Shown in pieces: positions 44,756 through 54,761 of a stretch of 64,000 nucleotides of DNA (position 1 is its first letter; the number at the start of each line of letters is the position of its first letter). The stretch spans positions 781,001-845,000 of the forward strand of contig NZ_JBGGGT010000002.1 in the NCBI RefSeq assembly GCF_041276405.1, written 5' to 3'. The notes beneath the pieces are model-generated. The model saw only the letters and a program-made list of their open reading frames with translations. It did no database searches and was not told the DNA's origin. A program made the position numbers and the translations under genes. This DNA comes from Microvirga sp. TS319. GTDB lineage: Bacteria; Pseudomonadota; Alphaproteobacteria; Rhizobiales; Beijerinckiaceae.

Positions 44756-45862
44756 TCACGCCTCCCTGGTCTCGAAATCGATCCGCGGATCGATCCAGGT
44801 ATAGGTGAGATCGGACAGCAGGTTCACCACCAGGCCCATGAGGGAGAAGATGTAGAGGTTGGCGAACACCACCGGGTAGTCGCGGTTCACGATGGATTCG
44901 AAGGAGAGCAGGCCCAAACCGTCGAGGGAGAAGATCGTCTCAATGAGCAGCGAGCCCGCGAAGAAGGCGCCGATGAAGGCCCCCGGAAAGCCGGCGATCA
45001 CGATCAGCATAGCGTTGCGGAACACGTGGCCGTAGAGCACCTGCCGCTCGGATAAGCCCTTCATGCGCGCGGTGAGCACGTATTGCTTGCGGATCTCGTC
45101 GAGGAAGGAGTTCTTCGTCAGCAGGGTCGAGGTGGCGAAGGCGCCCAGCGCCATGGCGGTGATCGGCAGCACCAAATGCCAGAAGTAATCGGCGATTTGC
45201 ATATACCACGGCAGGAAGGCGAAGTTCTCCGAGGTCAGGCCACGCAGGGGGAAGATCTGCCAGAACGATCCGCCCGCGAACAGGACGATGAGCAGGATCG
45301 CGAACAGGAAGCCCGGAATCGCATAGCCGACGATGACGACCGCCGACGTCCAGATGTCGAAGGACGAGCCGTCCCGCACCGCTTTCCTGATGCCGAGCGG
45401 AATCGAGATGGCATAGGAGAGAAGCGTCATCCAGAGACCGAGGCTGATCGAAACCGGCAACTTCTCCTTGATCAGCTCCAGCACGGAAATGTCGCGGAAA
45501 TAGCTCTTGCCGAAGTCGAACCGCGCATAGTCCCACAGCATCTTGAAAAAGCGCTCGTGGGCCGGCTTGTCGAAACCGAACTGCGCTTCGAGCTGCTTGA
45601 TGAACTGGGGGTCGAGACCCTGTGCGCCGCGATAGCGGGAGGAGGACGATTCACCGCCGCCGGGGCTCCGGCTCCCGCCCGAGAAATCTCCACCGCCACC
45701 CGAAATGCGTGAGGTCGCGCCCGTGTCCTGTCCCTGCAACTGCGCGATGATGCGCTCGACGGGGCCACCGGGCGCGAATTGCACGAGCACGAAGGAGATG
45801 AGCATGATCCCGAGAATGGTCGGGATCATGAGAAGGATGCGGCGTGCGATATAGGCCAGCAT
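44756..45862 (-). CDS. yejB: Peptide ABC transporter permease (YejB)
   Basis: Permease of 368 aa, DppB-like, with the periplasmic glycine- and serine-rich stretch at about residues 50-75 that is also seen in E. coli YejB, then [16 protein letters not shown] and [20 protein letters not shown]. The rest ([49 protein letters not shown]) is a near textbook match as I recall it. ATG at 45862 shares one base with the stop of the DUF4260 gene. Confidence 0.94.
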   Translation of the reverse strand: MLAYIARRILLMIPTILGIMLISFVLVQFAPGGPVERIIAQLQGQDTGATSRISGGGGDFSGGSRSPGGGESSSSRYRGAQGLDPQFIKQLEAQFGFDKPAHERFFKMLWDYARFDFGKSYFRDISVLELIKEKLPVSISLGLWMTLLSYAISIPLGIRKAVRDGSSFDIWTSAVVIVGYAIPGFLFAILLIVLFAGGSFWQIFPLRGLTSENFAFLPWYMQIADYFWHLVLPITAMALGAFATSTLLTKNSFLDEIRKQYVLTARMKGLSERQVLYGHVFRNAMLIVIAGFPGAFIGAFFAGSLLIETIFSLDGLGLLSFESIVNRDYPVVFANLYIFSLMGLVVNLLSDLTYTWIDPRIDFETREA

Positions 45863-46254
45863 CAAGCGCCTGCACGGTTGCGGCCGATACGGCCGAGATG
45901 GGTGTCACTGAAAGCGGTGGCGTATTTCAATCCGTATCCGAGCATGCGGTCAAACCCGATATGCGCCGCCCAAATGGCGGCTAATCCGAGAAAGATAGGG
46001 GAATTCAGCGCCAGCCCAATGCCGAGCAGGACGGCGGGCCCGAGGAGGGTATGGGCCGCGTTATAGAGGATGGCCCCGACCTTGGGACCCGCCAGGTAGC
46101 CCGCGAAGCTCAGATCCGGGCTGAAGAACAGGACGGCATAGAGCCACCAGGACAACCCCATGCGGGAGAAAGCCCCTGTGGCAAGGATGAGCAGCGCCGT
46201 GCCCTCGAGACGCAGGAGCAGGCGGGGCGTGCCCGCCACGGCCGGGGCCGTCAT
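45862..46254 (-). CDS. DUF4260 family membrane protein within the yej operon
   Basis: Small membrane protein, about 130 aa, with four hydrophobic segments. DUF4260 features are [46 protein letters not shown] and [20 protein letters not shown]. No function is known to me. The start is taken at ATG 46254, with TTG 46266 possible. It lies between a YejA-type gene (15 bases) and yejB (one-base overlap), so it is co-expressed with the transporter. Confidence 0.85.
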   Translation of the reverse strand: MTAPAVAGTPRLLLRLEGTALLILATGAFSRMGLSWWLYAVLFFSPDLSFAGYLAGPKVGAILYNAAHTLLGPAVLLGIGLALNSPIFLGLAAIWAAHIGFDRMLGYGLKYATAFSDTHLGRIGRNRAGA

Positions 46255-46269
46255 GATCGTGTCCAAACC

Positions 46270-48135
46270 CTACCCTCGTCCGATCCGCTTGGCCTTTTCG
46301 GCATCGTACCACCAGGTTCCCGGAGCGCCCGAGGCGAAGCGAGGCTTCTGTTCGGGGCGGGAAAACTGGTCCCAATAGGCGATCCAGTCGCTGGCTCGAT
46401 ACCACATGGGCACCCAATAATGGCCCGAACGGAGAACCCGGTCCAGGGCGCGGCAGGCAGTGTTGAGGTCCTGCCGGGACTTGGCGTTGGCGATCGTTTC
46501 GATCAGGGCGTCCACGGCCGGGTCGCTGATGCCGGCGATGTTCTGCGAACCGGGCGTCTTCGCCGCCTCCGAGCCGTAGACCACCCGCAGGCCGTCGCCA
46601 GGCGTCGATCCGCCGGAGAGATTCCGGCTCGCCATGTCGAAATCGAACTCCTCCATGCGGCGCTGATACTGGGCGGCATCGACGACGCGGGAGAATGCAT
46701 CGATTCCGAGCCGCTTGAGATTGGCCTGGAAGGGTTGCGTGTGCGGCTGGAGCGCGGCCTGGAAATCGAGGAACTCGATTCGGAACGGCTGCCCGTTGGG
46801 CAGCTTCAGCGCGCCGCCCTCGCGCTTGCACCCGGCCTCGCGCAGCAACTCGTCGGCGCGGCGCAGCAGTTTCCTGTCCTGGCCCGATCCGTCGGAGACC
46901 GGCGGCACGGGCGGTTCGCCGAATACGGAGGCCGGAAGCCGGCTGCGGAACGGCTCCAGAAGGGCAAGCTCCTCAGGAGGCGGCGGACCGGCGGCCTTCA
47001 TGTCGCTGTTCTCGAAATACGACGTGGTGCGCTTGTACAGGCCGAACATGATGTTGGCGTTCGTCCACTCGAAGTCGAAGACGAGCCCGATCGCCTCGCG
47101 GATGCGCGGATCCTTGAATGCCTCGCGGCGGGTGTTGAAATACCAGCCCTGGACGGAGGAGGGCGCGTCGTTTCCGATCTCTTCCTTCTTCACCTTGCCG
47201 TCGCGGATGGCCGGAAAGTCGTAGCCGGTCGACCAGATGCGCGAGGTGAATTCCTCGTGATAGTTCAGCGTGCCGTTCTTGAAGGCCTCGAAGGCCACCG
47301 TCCGGTCGCGGAAATATTCCCAGCGGATGCGGTCGAAATTGTTCTGGCCCACATTCACGGGCAGGTCCTTGGCCCAGTAATCGGGGACGCGCTCGAACTC
47401 GATGAAGCGTCCCACTTCGAACTTGCCGACCTTGTAGGGTCCGGAGCCGAGCGGCGTCTCCAGCGTCGAGGCCTCGAAGTCCTTGCCCTGCCAGTAGGGT
47501 TCGGAAAAGATCGGAAGCGCGGCGACGACGAGATGCAGGTCACGGCTGCGCTTGGGCGTGAACCGGACGCGCAGGACGTCGTCGGCCTCCGCTTCGGCGG
47601 AGGCCATCTGAGTCAGCAGGGCGCGATAGACGGGGTGGCCCTTCTCCTTCAGGATGTTGAGAGAAAACGCCACGTCCTTCGCGGTGAGCCGCGAGCCGTC
47701 GTGAAAACGCGCCTCGGGGCGCAGGATGAAGCGGTAGGTGAGCTTGTCGGCAGAGACGCGCACGGTCCTCGCGACCAGCCCGTAGAGAGCATCCGGCTCG
47801 TCGCCCGAGCCTGCCATCAGCGTGTCGAAGGTGGCGCCCATGCCGGCGGCGCCGTCACCCCGCAGCACAAAGATGTTGAGCGTATTGAAGGTGTCGAAAT
47901 TCTGGTTGCCTGAGGTCTGCTTGATCTGGAGCGCCAGCGTGCCGCCTTTCGGAGCCGCGGGATTCACATAGGCGAAATGCTGGAAGTCCGGCGGATATTT
48001 CAGATCGCCGAAGGCGGAGAGCCCGTAGGTTTCGGTCTCTTCCGGCGATTGAGCGAGGCTGCTTCTCGGGAGGAGGCTCAACACCGCGCCGGCGGCGCCG
48101 GTCTTGAGGAGGGTACGCCGATCGAACGTCCTCAT
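46270..48135 (-). CDS. yejA: Peptide ABC transporter substrate-binding protein, YejA type, copy 1 (Tat-like signal)
   Basis: Family 5 solute-binding protein, 621 aa. The N-terminus DRRTLLKTGAAGAVLSLL has the twin-arginine pattern with a weak hydrophobic stretch, so Tat export is likely. YejA hallmarks are HFAYVNPAAPKGGTLAL, TLETPLGSGPYKVGKFE and NVGQNNFDRIRWEYFRD. It overlaps the preceding YejA-type gene by 4 bases (ATGA). Confidence 0.92.
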   Translation of the reverse strand: MRTFDRRTLLKTGAAGAVLSLLPRSSLAQSPEETETYGLSAFGDLKYPPDFQHFAYVNPAAPKGGTLALQIKQTSGNQNFDTFNTLNIFVLRGDGAAGMGATFDTLMAGSGDEPDALYGLVARTVRVSADKLTYRFILRPEARFHDGSRLTAKDVAFSLNILKEKGHPVYRALLTQMASAEAEADDVLRVRFTPKRSRDLHLVVAALPIFSEPYWQGKDFEASTLETPLGSGPYKVGKFEVGRFIEFERVPDYWAKDLPVNVGQNNFDRIRWEYFRDRTVAFEAFKNGTLNYHEEFTSRIWSTGYDFPAIRDGKVKKEEIGNDAPSSVQGWYFNTRREAFKDPRIREAIGLVFDFEWTNANIMFGLYKRTTSYFENSDMKAAGPPPPEELALLEPFRSRLPASVFGEPPVPPVSDGSGQDRKLLRRADELLREAGCKREGGALKLPNGQPFRIEFLDFQAALQPHTQPFQANLKRLGIDAFSRVVDAAQYQRRMEEFDFDMASRNLSGGSTPGDGLRVVYGSEAAKTPGSQNIAGISDPAVDALIETIANAKSRQDLNTACRALDRVLRSGHYWVPMWYRASDWIAYWDQFSRPEQKPRFASGAPGTWWYDAEKAKRIGRG

Positions 48136-49976
48136 CGCGGCGCTCCCACCTTCGCGGCCTTGGCCTCGTCATACCACCAGACGGTCGGAAAGGCCGCGCC
48201 GCCATAGCGCGGCATGGTCTCCGGGTGGCTGTAGCGATCCCAGCGGGCCGTGCGCTGCTTCAGCGACGTCCATTGCGGAACCACGTAATGATGCGCGAGC
48301 AGGACCCGGTCGAGGGCCTTCGTGGCGGCCACGAGCTCATCGCGATCCTTGGCGTAGATGATCTTGTCGATCAGCACGTCGACCGCCGGATCCGAAATGC
48401 CCGCGAGGTTGCGCGAGCCTTCGCGCCGGGCCGCCTGGGACCCCCAGAACTCCCGCTGTTCGTTGCCCGGCGACAGCGATTGCGGCCAGACCGCCGTGGT
48501 GATGTCGAAGTCGAAGGAGCGAGTGCGGTTGGTGTATTGCACGTCGTCGACCGTCCGGACCGAAACGACGATGCCGAGCCGTTCGAGCACCGACTTGTAG
48601 GGCAGGAAGACGCGCTCGTCGTTGGGGCTGCTGCTGAGAAGCTCGACGCTCAGCGGTTCGCCGCTCGCATTCATCCGCCGGCCGTTCTTCACGTCCCAGC
48701 CGGCTTCGCGCAGCAGGCGGTCCGCTTCGCGCAGGTTGCCGCGGATGTTTTCCGGTGTGTCGTTGATCGGATTCTTGTAGGGCGTCGTGAACACCTCGGG
48801 CGGAACCTTGTCGCGCAGCGATTCGAGGATCTCCAGCTCCTTGCCTTCGGGCAGGCCGGAGGAGGCGAGTTCGAGGCCGTAGAAGTAGCTGTTCACGCGT
48901 TCATAGAGCCCGTAGAAGACGGCCTTGTTGAGCTCCTCGAACGGAAACGCGAGGTTGAAGGCGCGCCGCACGCGCTCGTCCTTGAACTTGTCGCGGCGCA
49001 GGTTCAGCACGAAGGCCTGCATGATGCCGGTGGCGCGTAAGGGGAATTCCTCGAGAACGACGCGGCCCTCCCGCCGCGCCGGGAAATCGTAGCCCGTCGC
49101 CCAGTTGCGGGCGCTGTTCTCTGTGCGGAAATCGATTCGATCCGCCTTGAAGGCCTCGAGCAGCACCGTCGCGTCGCGATAATATTCGTAGCGGATCTCG
49201 TCGAAATTGTTCTGACCGACATTCACGTTGACCGCCTGGCCCCAGTAATCCTTCACGCGCTCATAGGCGGCGTTGCGGCCCGCGTCGAAGCTCTTGAGGC
49301 GATAGGGGCCCGAGCCCAGCGGCGCCTCCAGCGTCGTCTGCGTGATGTCGCGCCTGCGCCCGTCCGGGCCGTTGCCCTCCCACCAGTGCTTGGGCAGCAC
49401 CATCAGCTGGCCCATGATCTGGGGCAGCTCCCGGTTGCCTTTTTCGTTGAAGGTGAACGTCACGTCGCGCTCGCCTGACTTCTCGGCCTTCGTCACGTTG
49501 GCGTAGTAGAAGGCATAGGTTGGGCTGTTCGCCTTGAAGGCCTCGAAGGAGAAGATCACGTCGTCGGCCGTGACGGGCTGCCCGTCATGCCACTTGGCCT
49601 CCGGGCGCAGCCGGAACGTGACGGAGGAATAATCCTCCGGATAGGAGAACGTTTCGGCGAGCAGGCCGTAGGAGGCGCTCGGCTCGTCGAGGGACGACGT
49701 GGTGAGCGTCTCGTAGACCAGGCCGAGGCCCTGTTCGGGCGATCCCTTCACGCCTGCGACCACGATGTTGAAGCTGTCGAAGGTGCCCTGCGCCCCGAGC
49801 CGGACCAGTCCGCCCTTGGGGGCGTCCGGGTTCACATAATCGAAATGCGGGAAGCCGGGCTGGTACTTGGGCTCCCCGAGGAGGGCCGCACCATGCCGCC
49901 ACTGGGCTTCCTGGGCTGCGAGGGGGTTGAGGCCAAGGCAGGCGGCCAGGAGGCTGAGCAGAAGGGTACGGATCAC
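48132..49976 (-). CDS. yejA: Peptide ABC transporter substrate-binding protein, YejA type, copy 2 (Sec signal)
   Basis: Second YejA-type binding protein, about 614 aa, first gene of the operon. GTG at 49976 has AGGAG 7 bases upstream and yields a Sec signal peptide (IRTLLLSLLAACLGLNPLAA). The same hallmarks recur: HFDYVNPDAPKGGLVRL, LEAPLGSGPYRLKSFD and NVGQNNFDEIRYEYYRD. Both copies look intact and share clear but moderate similarity, so they may widen peptide range. Confidence 0.92.
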   Translation of the reverse strand: MIRTLLLSLLAACLGLNPLAAQEAQWRHGAALLGEPKYQPGFPHFDYVNPDAPKGGLVRLGAQGTFDSFNIVVAGVKGSPEQGLGLVYETLTTSSLDEPSASYGLLAETFSYPEDYSSVTFRLRPEAKWHDGQPVTADDVIFSFEAFKANSPTYAFYYANVTKAEKSGERDVTFTFNEKGNRELPQIMGQLMVLPKHWWEGNGPDGRRRDITQTTLEAPLGSGPYRLKSFDAGRNAAYERVKDYWGQAVNVNVGQNNFDEIRYEYYRDATVLLEAFKADRIDFRTENSARNWATGYDFPARREGRVVLEEFPLRATGIMQAFVLNLRRDKFKDERVRRAFNLAFPFEELNKAVFYGLYERVNSYFYGLELASSGLPEGKELEILESLRDKVPPEVFTTPYKNPINDTPENIRGNLREADRLLREAGWDVKNGRRMNASGEPLSVELLSSSPNDERVFLPYKSVLERLGIVVSVRTVDDVQYTNRTRSFDFDITTAVWPQSLSPGNEQREFWGSQAARREGSRNLAGISDPAVDVLIDKIIYAKDRDELVAATKALDRVLLAHHYVVPQWTSLKQRTARWDRYSHPETMPRYGGAAFPTVWWYDEAKAAKVGAPR

Positions 49977-50054
49977 GAAGCGTCTCCTGAAGGGCGAGGC
50001 GTCTGGCGGCAGGTTACATTTTTGGGCGGACCGGGGCGAGCGCAAGGGAGGAGG

Positions 50055-50087
50055 GGTAAAACAAAAGCCGGGCACAAGGCCCGGCTT
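50055..50087 (-). terminator. Intrinsic terminator after the cytochrome c gene
   Basis: AAGCCGGGC (50065-50073) and GCCCGGCTT (50079-50087) form a 9-bp stem with a 5-base loop. On the minus strand the stem is followed by TTTTGTTTT. Confidence 0.78.
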
Positions 50088-50116
50088 CTCTAAAATTCAG
50101 GTTTGTTCTCTGGACC

Positions 50117-50656
50117 TTACTGGGCCGGGAACGGAACGGGGCTATCCGACAGGGTCCGCAGGTAAGCGAGCAGGTCGGCGCGCTCCTTGTCGTTCGCGAT
50201 GCCGGCGAAGGCCATGATGGTGCCCGGCGTTGCCTTCTTCGGGTTGTGAACGAAGTCGTTCAGGGCCTCGTAGGTCCAGTTGCCGCCATGGGCCTTCATG
50301 CCGTTGGAGTAGTTGAAGCCTTCGTGCGAGGCGACCGGACGGCCGACGACGCCGTAGAGGTTCGGGCCGACCTTGTTCGGGCCGCCCTTGGTCAGATCGT
50401 GGCAGGCGGCGCACTTTTTGGCTGCCGCCTGGCCCTTGGCCGGATCGGCGTTGGCCAGAAGGACGGGGAGCGGCTCGGCCGGTGCAGCCGGCGCGCCTGC
50501 GCCCCCAGTGGAAGCCTCCTCGGCTGCCGGAAGGTCATAGCCCGGAACGGCCGGTGCATGAGGCGAGAACAGACCTTCGGCAACGACTTTGACGCCGACC
50601 ACGAAGAGAAGCGTACCGAAAAGGGCACCCAGGATCTTATTGGTCTCGATATTCAT
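50117..50656 (-). CDS. Membrane-anchored c-type cytochrome (CycM-like)
   Basis: Class I cytochrome c, 179 aa, anchored by one uncleaved N-terminal helix (about residues 8-27). A proline/alanine-rich linker leads to the haem domain with CAACH and a methionine ligand probably in GTIMAFAGI. KVGPNLYGVVGRPV and DLLAYLRTLSD are class signatures. It resembles Bradyrhizobium CycM, which carries electrons to cytochrome oxidase. Single gene with its own terminator, divergent from kdsB. Confidence 0.9.
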   Translation of the reverse strand: MNIETNKILGALFGTLLFVVGVKVVAEGLFSPHAPAVPGYDLPAAEEASTGGAGAPAAPAEPLPVLLANADPAKGQAAAKKCAACHDLTKGGPNKVGPNLYGVVGRPVASHEGFNYSNGMKAHGGNWTYEALNDFVHNPKKATPGTIMAFAGIANDKERADLLAYLRTLSDSPVPFPAQ

Positions 50657-50925
50657 AAGTTAGGCTCTCCTCGCCTGGTCACGGCGAACCCAGCGCAAAC
50701 AGAACGGCTTCGCGGGCGGGCGCCCACGGTTACGCGGCGTTGCTTAGCCGTTATGAAGGGGTTTTGACAATGGGGTTGTTGCAGGTTTTGCCGCTCCATT
50801 GGTCGCAGCGCGGTTCAAAACACCGGCCGGGGGGCTCGGGTTCCTGCCGTCAAGTGCCGCACAGCCCATGACAAACGGGAGACGCCTTGGTAAGGACGCG
50901 CAGCTTTTACTCAGTAGACTGCGCC

Positions 50926-51669
50926 ATGTCCGACCCTCTCATTCTCATTCCCGCCCGCCTCGCGGCGACCCGCCTGCCGAACAAGCCCCTGGCGGAGATC
51001 GCCGGCGAGCCCATGATCGTCCATGTCTGGCGGCGGGCCGTGGAGGCCGGAATCGGACCGGTCGCGATCGCGACCGACGCCTCGGAGATCGCCGAGGCCG
51101 TGACGCGCGCCGGCGGCCGGGCCGTCATGACCCGATCCGACCACGCCTCAGGTTCCGACCGAATCTTCGAGGCTGTGGAAAAGCTCGATCCCGAAGGGCG
51201 GCACGACGTGGTGGTGAACGTCCAGGGGGATCTGCCGACCGTCGATCCGGCCGCCATTGCGGCCTCGGTTGCGCCTCTTTCCGACACCGATGTCGATCTG
51301 GCCACCCTGGTGGCGGTGATCGATCGTGAGGAGGAGAGGACCAATCCGAACGTGGTGAAAATGGTGGGAGCCCAGATTTCGCCCGGACGCTTCCGGGCGC
51401 TCTACTTTACCCGCGCCACGGCCCCTTTCGGGGAGGGTCCGCTCTATCATCACATCGGTCTTTACGCTTATCGCCGCAAAGCCCTGCAGCGCTTCGTCGC
51501 CATGCCGCCGTCTCCGCTGGAGATGCGCGAGAAGCTGGAGCAGCTGCGGGCGCTGGAGGCCGGCATGCGCATCGACGCCGTGGTGGTCGAGGGCGTGCCG
51601 CTCGGCGTCGACACCCCTCAAGACCTGGACAGAGCCCGCGAGATCATCGCGGCCCGGAGGACAGCATGA
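50926..51669 (+). CDS. kdsB: 3-deoxy-manno-octulosonate cytidylyltransferase
   Basis: Activates KDO with CTP for lipid A-core synthesis; 247 aa. The nucleotide-binding start [20 protein letters not shown] is typical, with [38 protein letters not shown] and a [14 protein letters not shown] block. ATG at 50926 is preferred over an upstream GTG at 50887. Overlaps pheA by 4 bases. Confidence 0.95.
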   Translation: MSDPLILIPARLAATRLPNKPLAEIAGEPMIVHVWRRAVEAGIGPVAIATDASEIAEAVTRAGGRAVMTRSDHASGSDRIFEAVEKLDPEGRHDVVVNVQGDLPTVDPAAIAASVAPLSDTDVDLATLVAVIDREEERTNPNVVKMVGAQISPGRFRALYFTRATAPFGEGPLYHHIGLYAYRRKALQRFVAMPPSPLEMREKLEQLRALEAGMRIDAVVVEGVPLGVDTPQDLDRAREIIAARRTA

Positions 51670-52520
51670 AGCAGGTTATTTCGTTCCAGGGCGAGCCGGG
51701 TGCCAATTCCCACATCGCCTGTTCGGAAATGTATCCCGGTTGGGAGGTGCTGCCGTGCCCGACCTTCGAGGACGCCTTCGCGGCCGTGAACGAAGGTGAG
51801 GCGGGGCTTGCCATGATCCCCATCGAGAACTCGATCGCGGGCCGCGTGGCGGACATCCATCACCTTCTGCCGACCTCCGGCCTCCATATCGTCGGCGAGC
51901 ACTTCCTGCCCATCCATTTCCAGCTGATGGCGCTGCCCGAGGCCGATCTCGGCACGATCAAGAGCGTGTACAGCCACGTCCACGCCCTGGGGCAATGCCG
52001 CAAGATCATCCGCAAGCTCGGCCTGAAGGCGAACGTCGCGGGCGATACCGCCGGGTCCGCGCGGCAGGTCGCGGAGTGGAAGGACCCCACCCGCGCCTCG
52101 CTCGCCCCCCGTATGGCTGCCGACATCTACGGCCTGAAGATCCTCGCCGAGGATGTGGAGGACGAATCGCACAACACCACGCGCTTCGTGATCCTGTCGA
52201 AGACGCCGCAATGGGCTCCGGCCGATAAGGGGCCGACCGTCACCTCTTTTGTCTTCCGTGTGCGCAACCTGCCCGCAGCGCTCTACAAGGCCCTGGGCGG
52301 CTTCGCCACGAACGGCATCAACATGACGAAGCTCGAGAGCTACATGGTCGAGGGCTACTTCAAGGCCACGCAGTTCTATGCCGAGGTGGACGGCCACCCG
52401 GAAGACCGGAACCTCAAGCGCGCTCTCGAAGAACTCGAGTTCTTCTCCCGCGAGCTGCGCATCCTCGGCGTCTATCAGGCCGCGCCCTTCCGCGAGCATA
52501 TCCAGGAAGCCGCGGAGTGA
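51666..52520 (+). CDS. pheA: Prephenate dehydratase
   Basis: Prephenate to phenylpyruvate in phenylalanine synthesis; 284 aa, with no chorismate mutase domain. The catalytic domain (1-180) holds [33 protein letters not shown] and the NTTRFVIL motif with the conserved Thr-Arg-Phe. The C-terminal ACT domain (about 195-275) should sense phenylalanine; its usual ESRP motif reads KLESYMVEG here, as in other alphaproteobacteria I recall. Start overlaps kdsB (ATGA), stop overlaps the next gene (GTGA). Confidence 0.95.
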   Translation: MKQVISFQGEPGANSHIACSEMYPGWEVLPCPTFEDAFAAVNEGEAGLAMIPIENSIAGRVADIHHLLPTSGLHIVGEHFLPIHFQLMALPEADLGTIKSVYSHVHALGQCRKIIRKLGLKANVAGDTAGSARQVAEWKDPTRASLAPRMAADIYGLKILAEDVEDESHNTTRFVILSKTPQWAPADKGPTVTSFVFRVRNLPAALYKALGGFATNGINMTKLESYMVEGYFKATQFYAEVDGHPEDRNLKRALEELEFFSRELRILGVYQAAPFREHIQEAAE

Positions 52521-53056
52521 AGACCATCATTCGCGACGGGAGCGTGGCCGACATCGAAGGCATCGCTCGCGTTCATGTGCAGGGCTGGCGGGAATCCTAC
52601 AAGGACATCCTGCCTGCTCCCGCACTCGCGGGTTTGACCGTCGAGGCGCGGATCAGCGGCTGGCGGCATGTCATGGAGCAGGCTGACGATCGATCGCTTC
52701 TCCTCGTGGCGGAGGGTTCGAGCGGTGGCATCGTCGGCTTCGCGCAAGGCGGTCCCGTTCGGCCCGACCATGCCGCGATTTTCGAGGCGGATGCCGAGAT
52801 CTATGCCATCTACCTGATCGACGAAGTGAAGCGTCAGGGAATCGGGCGAGCCCTTCTGGGACAGGTTTTCGCCCATCTCGCCAACCGGGACTTCCGCTCC
52901 GCCGGGTTATGGGTGCTGAAGGACAACCACGCCGCGCGAGGCTTCTACGAGACTTTCGGCGGCAAGGCGGGGCGGGAACAGGAGCTTTCCTTCGGCGACT
53001 GCTCCGTCACCGAGATCGCCTATCGATTCGACCCGATCCCGCAGCCGGGCCCTTAA
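52517..53056 (+). CDS. GNAT family N-acetyltransferase
   Basis: Acetyl-CoA-dependent transferase of 179 aa with a GTG start coupled to pheA. The acetyl-CoA loop is KRQGIGRALLGQVF (about residues 98-111), and WVLKDNHAARGFYETFGG follows. HVQGWRESYKDILP at the N-terminus marks the common subfamily. Substrate unknown. Its stop overlaps that of convergent nudC by 3-4 bases, so no terminator fits between them. Confidence 0.88.
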   Translation: MKTIIRDGSVADIEGIARVHVQGWRESYKDILPAPALAGLTVEARISGWRHVMEQADDRSLLLVAEGSSGGIVGFAQGGPVRPDHAAIFEADAEIYAIYLIDEVKRQGIGRALLGQVFAHLANRDFRSAGLWVLKDNHAARGFYETFGGKAGREQELSFGDCSVTEIAYRFDPIPQPGP

Positions 53057-53955
53057 TCCTTCACCCACTCCCTCAGCAGGTGGTTCGCAATGGCGATGGG
53101 CGAGGGCGCCGCGAAGTGCTCGTGCGAGCCCTCCAGCATGCGGCGCACGTCGTCCTTCGTGAACCAGCGGGCATCCTCCAGTTCGTCCCGGTCGAAGGCG
53201 ATCTCTTCGCTGATCGCTTCGCCGACGCATCCGATCATGATATTCGACGGGAAGGGCCAGGGCTGCGAGGTCAGATAGCGAACCTTGCCAACCCGGATGC
53301 CGGCTTCCTCGAAGGTTTCGCGGCGCACCGCGTCCTCGACGGTCTCGCCCGGCTCCAGGAAGCCCGCGAGACAGGAATACATCTTCTCCGCAAAGCGCGG
53401 CTGACGGCCCATGAGGCACCTGTCGCCGCGGGTGATCAGCATGATCACGACAGGGTCGGTGCGGGGGAAATGCTGCGCGCCGCAAGCCGCGCAATCGCGC
53501 CGGAACCCGGCCTGAGCGGCCTGGGTGGGGGCGCCGCAATTGGCGCAGAAGCGATGGCGGTGGTGCCAGTCGAGGATCGACTTCGCCATGGCCAGAATGC
53601 CGAGTTCTTCCGCCGGCACGAGGCCGCGGACCGCAATCGAGCGCAGATCCGTCACGGTATAGGCGGGATCGCTCTGAAACAGCTCCGCCGCTTCAGGCGC
53701 AGCCAGGGTCGCGATCACGGGCCGCTCCTGCAGGGTGCCGAGGAAGACCTGCTCCTTGTGCGACGGCAGGTGGTCCAGGGCGGAGAAGGGGAGGAGACCC
53801 GTGCCGGGCTCTCCGGCCTTCAGGATCGGCAGGTCGCCTGCCAGGAGGATCAGGGCGCTCTCCGGGTTTTGGGCCGCGTGGGCAAGAGCTTCCGGGTCCC
53901 GCTCCGCGCTGTGGCGGACGAGAGGATTGGTGATGTAGCCGATGGGACGCGTCAT
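53053..53955 (-). CDS. nudC: NAD+ diphosphatase / NAD-capped RNA decapping hydrolase
   Basis: Nudix hydrolase of 300 aa, splitting NAD(H) and removing NAD caps from RNA. The zinc ribbon has C137, C140, C155 and C158. The Nudix box spans residues 198-220 (GFLEPGETVEDAVRRETFEE and so on), followed by the NudC signature SQPWPFPS at 230-237. The ATG at 53955 gives a normal length. The HIT gene lies 17 bases upstream on the same strand. Confidence 0.95.
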   Translation of the reverse strand: MTRPIGYITNPLVRHSAERDPEALAHAAQNPESALILLAGDLPILKAGEPGTGLLPFSALDHLPSHKEQVFLGTLQERPVIATLAAPEAAELFQSDPAYTVTDLRSIAVRGLVPAEELGILAMAKSILDWHHRHRFCANCGAPTQAAQAGFRRDCAACGAQHFPRTDPVVIMLITRGDRCLMGRQPRFAEKMYSCLAGFLEPGETVEDAVRRETFEEAGIRVGKVRYLTSQPWPFPSNIMIGCVGEAISEEIAFDRDELEDARWFTKDDVRRMLEGSHEHFAAPSPIAIANHLLREWVKD

Positions 53956-53972
53956 GGGTCGGGCTTTTAGGT

Positions 53973-54380
53973 TCAGGCTTCGGCGAAAAGAACGGCGGCG
54001 CGCTCGATGAGCGCGGTTGCCGCATGGTCCGGGTAGGGCGTGCGCGTGCCGTGGCCCCAGACGGGGCCGGGCCAGGCGGGGTCCGAGCGGAAGCGCCCGA
54101 TCACATGGACATGAAGCTGCGTCACGATGTTACCCAGCGCGCCCACATTCACCTTGTCCGGCTTGGAGAGGGCCAGCATGACCTTGGTCGCAATGCGAAT
54201 CTCCTGCGCCAGCCGGGCGTAGTCCGCGTCCGAGAGATCGGTGAACTCGCTCACGTTCGGGAGGCGCGGCACGAGCACGAACCAGGGAAAGCGGGCATCG
54301 TTGAGGAGCAGGACCGAAGAGAGAGTGAGATCCCCGATGGGGAGCGTATCGGCTTCGAGCCGGGAATCGAGCTGGAACAT
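53973..54380 (-). CDS. HIT domain protein
   Basis: Histidine-triad nucleotide hydrolase or transferase, about 135 aa. The triad motif is QLHVHVIGR (H-x-H-x-x-x form) near residue 96. SLVLLVPR-like WFVLVPRLPNVSEFTDL precedes it. Start at ATG 54380 or 54383. As a member just upstream of nudC, it may deal with dinucleotide or AMP-containing products; this is inference. Confidence 0.88.
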   Translation of the reverse strand: MFQLDSRLEADTLPIGDLTLSSVLLLNDARFPWFVLVPRLPNVSEFTDLSDADYARLAQEIRIATKVMLALSKPDKVNVGALGNIVTQLHVHVIGRFRSDPAWPGPVWGHGTRTPYPDHAATALIERAAVLFAEA

Positions 54381-54602
54381 CATAAGCCCTATCTAGCCGA
54401 GGTCGCGGCTCTCTGTCAGCCGTCATCCCCGCTTCTTGCGTCATCCCCGGCGGGCGGAAATCCATAAACGCTGACGCTCCCGGAAAGGGCACGGCCGCCT
54501 CTCGACTGATCCGGCATCGTCAGCGTATGTGGATCTCGGGCCTTGGCGCAGCGGGATCGCCGGTCTGGTCGGGCAAGGAACCCACAGGAAGAAGTTTCCA
54601 AC

Positions 54603-54631
54603 TTGCGTTCCTGATCCGAAACGCCCATATA
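54603..54631 (+). promoter_or_regulatory. Possible promoter of the SRP RNA gene
   Basis: TTGCGT (54603-54608) and CATATA (54626-54631) are 17 bases apart and place a transcription start near 54637, exactly where the SRP RNA stem begins. Confidence 0.45.
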
Positions 54632-54636
54632 GCGAT

Positions 54637-54732
54637 TGGGAGGTTGGCGAGGGACGTCTCACTCGCCAACCGGGTCAGGTCCGGAAGGAAGCAGCCCTAA
54701 CGAGACCGAACGGGTCTTCGTCCAGCCTCCCA
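54637..54732 (+). ncRNA. ffs: Bacterial small signal recognition particle RNA (4.5S RNA)
   Basis: The universally conserved SRP core GGTCAGGTCCGGAAGGAAGC is present near 54673, with its asymmetric loop and GGAA tetraloop. The ends pair: GGGAGGTTGG (54638-54647) with CCAGCCTCCC (54722-54731), one G-U pair. The RNA binds Ffh and guides membrane-protein targeting. It lies 30 bases before dnaX, a common arrangement in alphaproteobacteria. Exact ends are estimated from the stem. Confidence 0.95.
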
Positions 54733-54761
54733 CCTTAAAGTTTCCCAAAGCCTTGCAGCCG

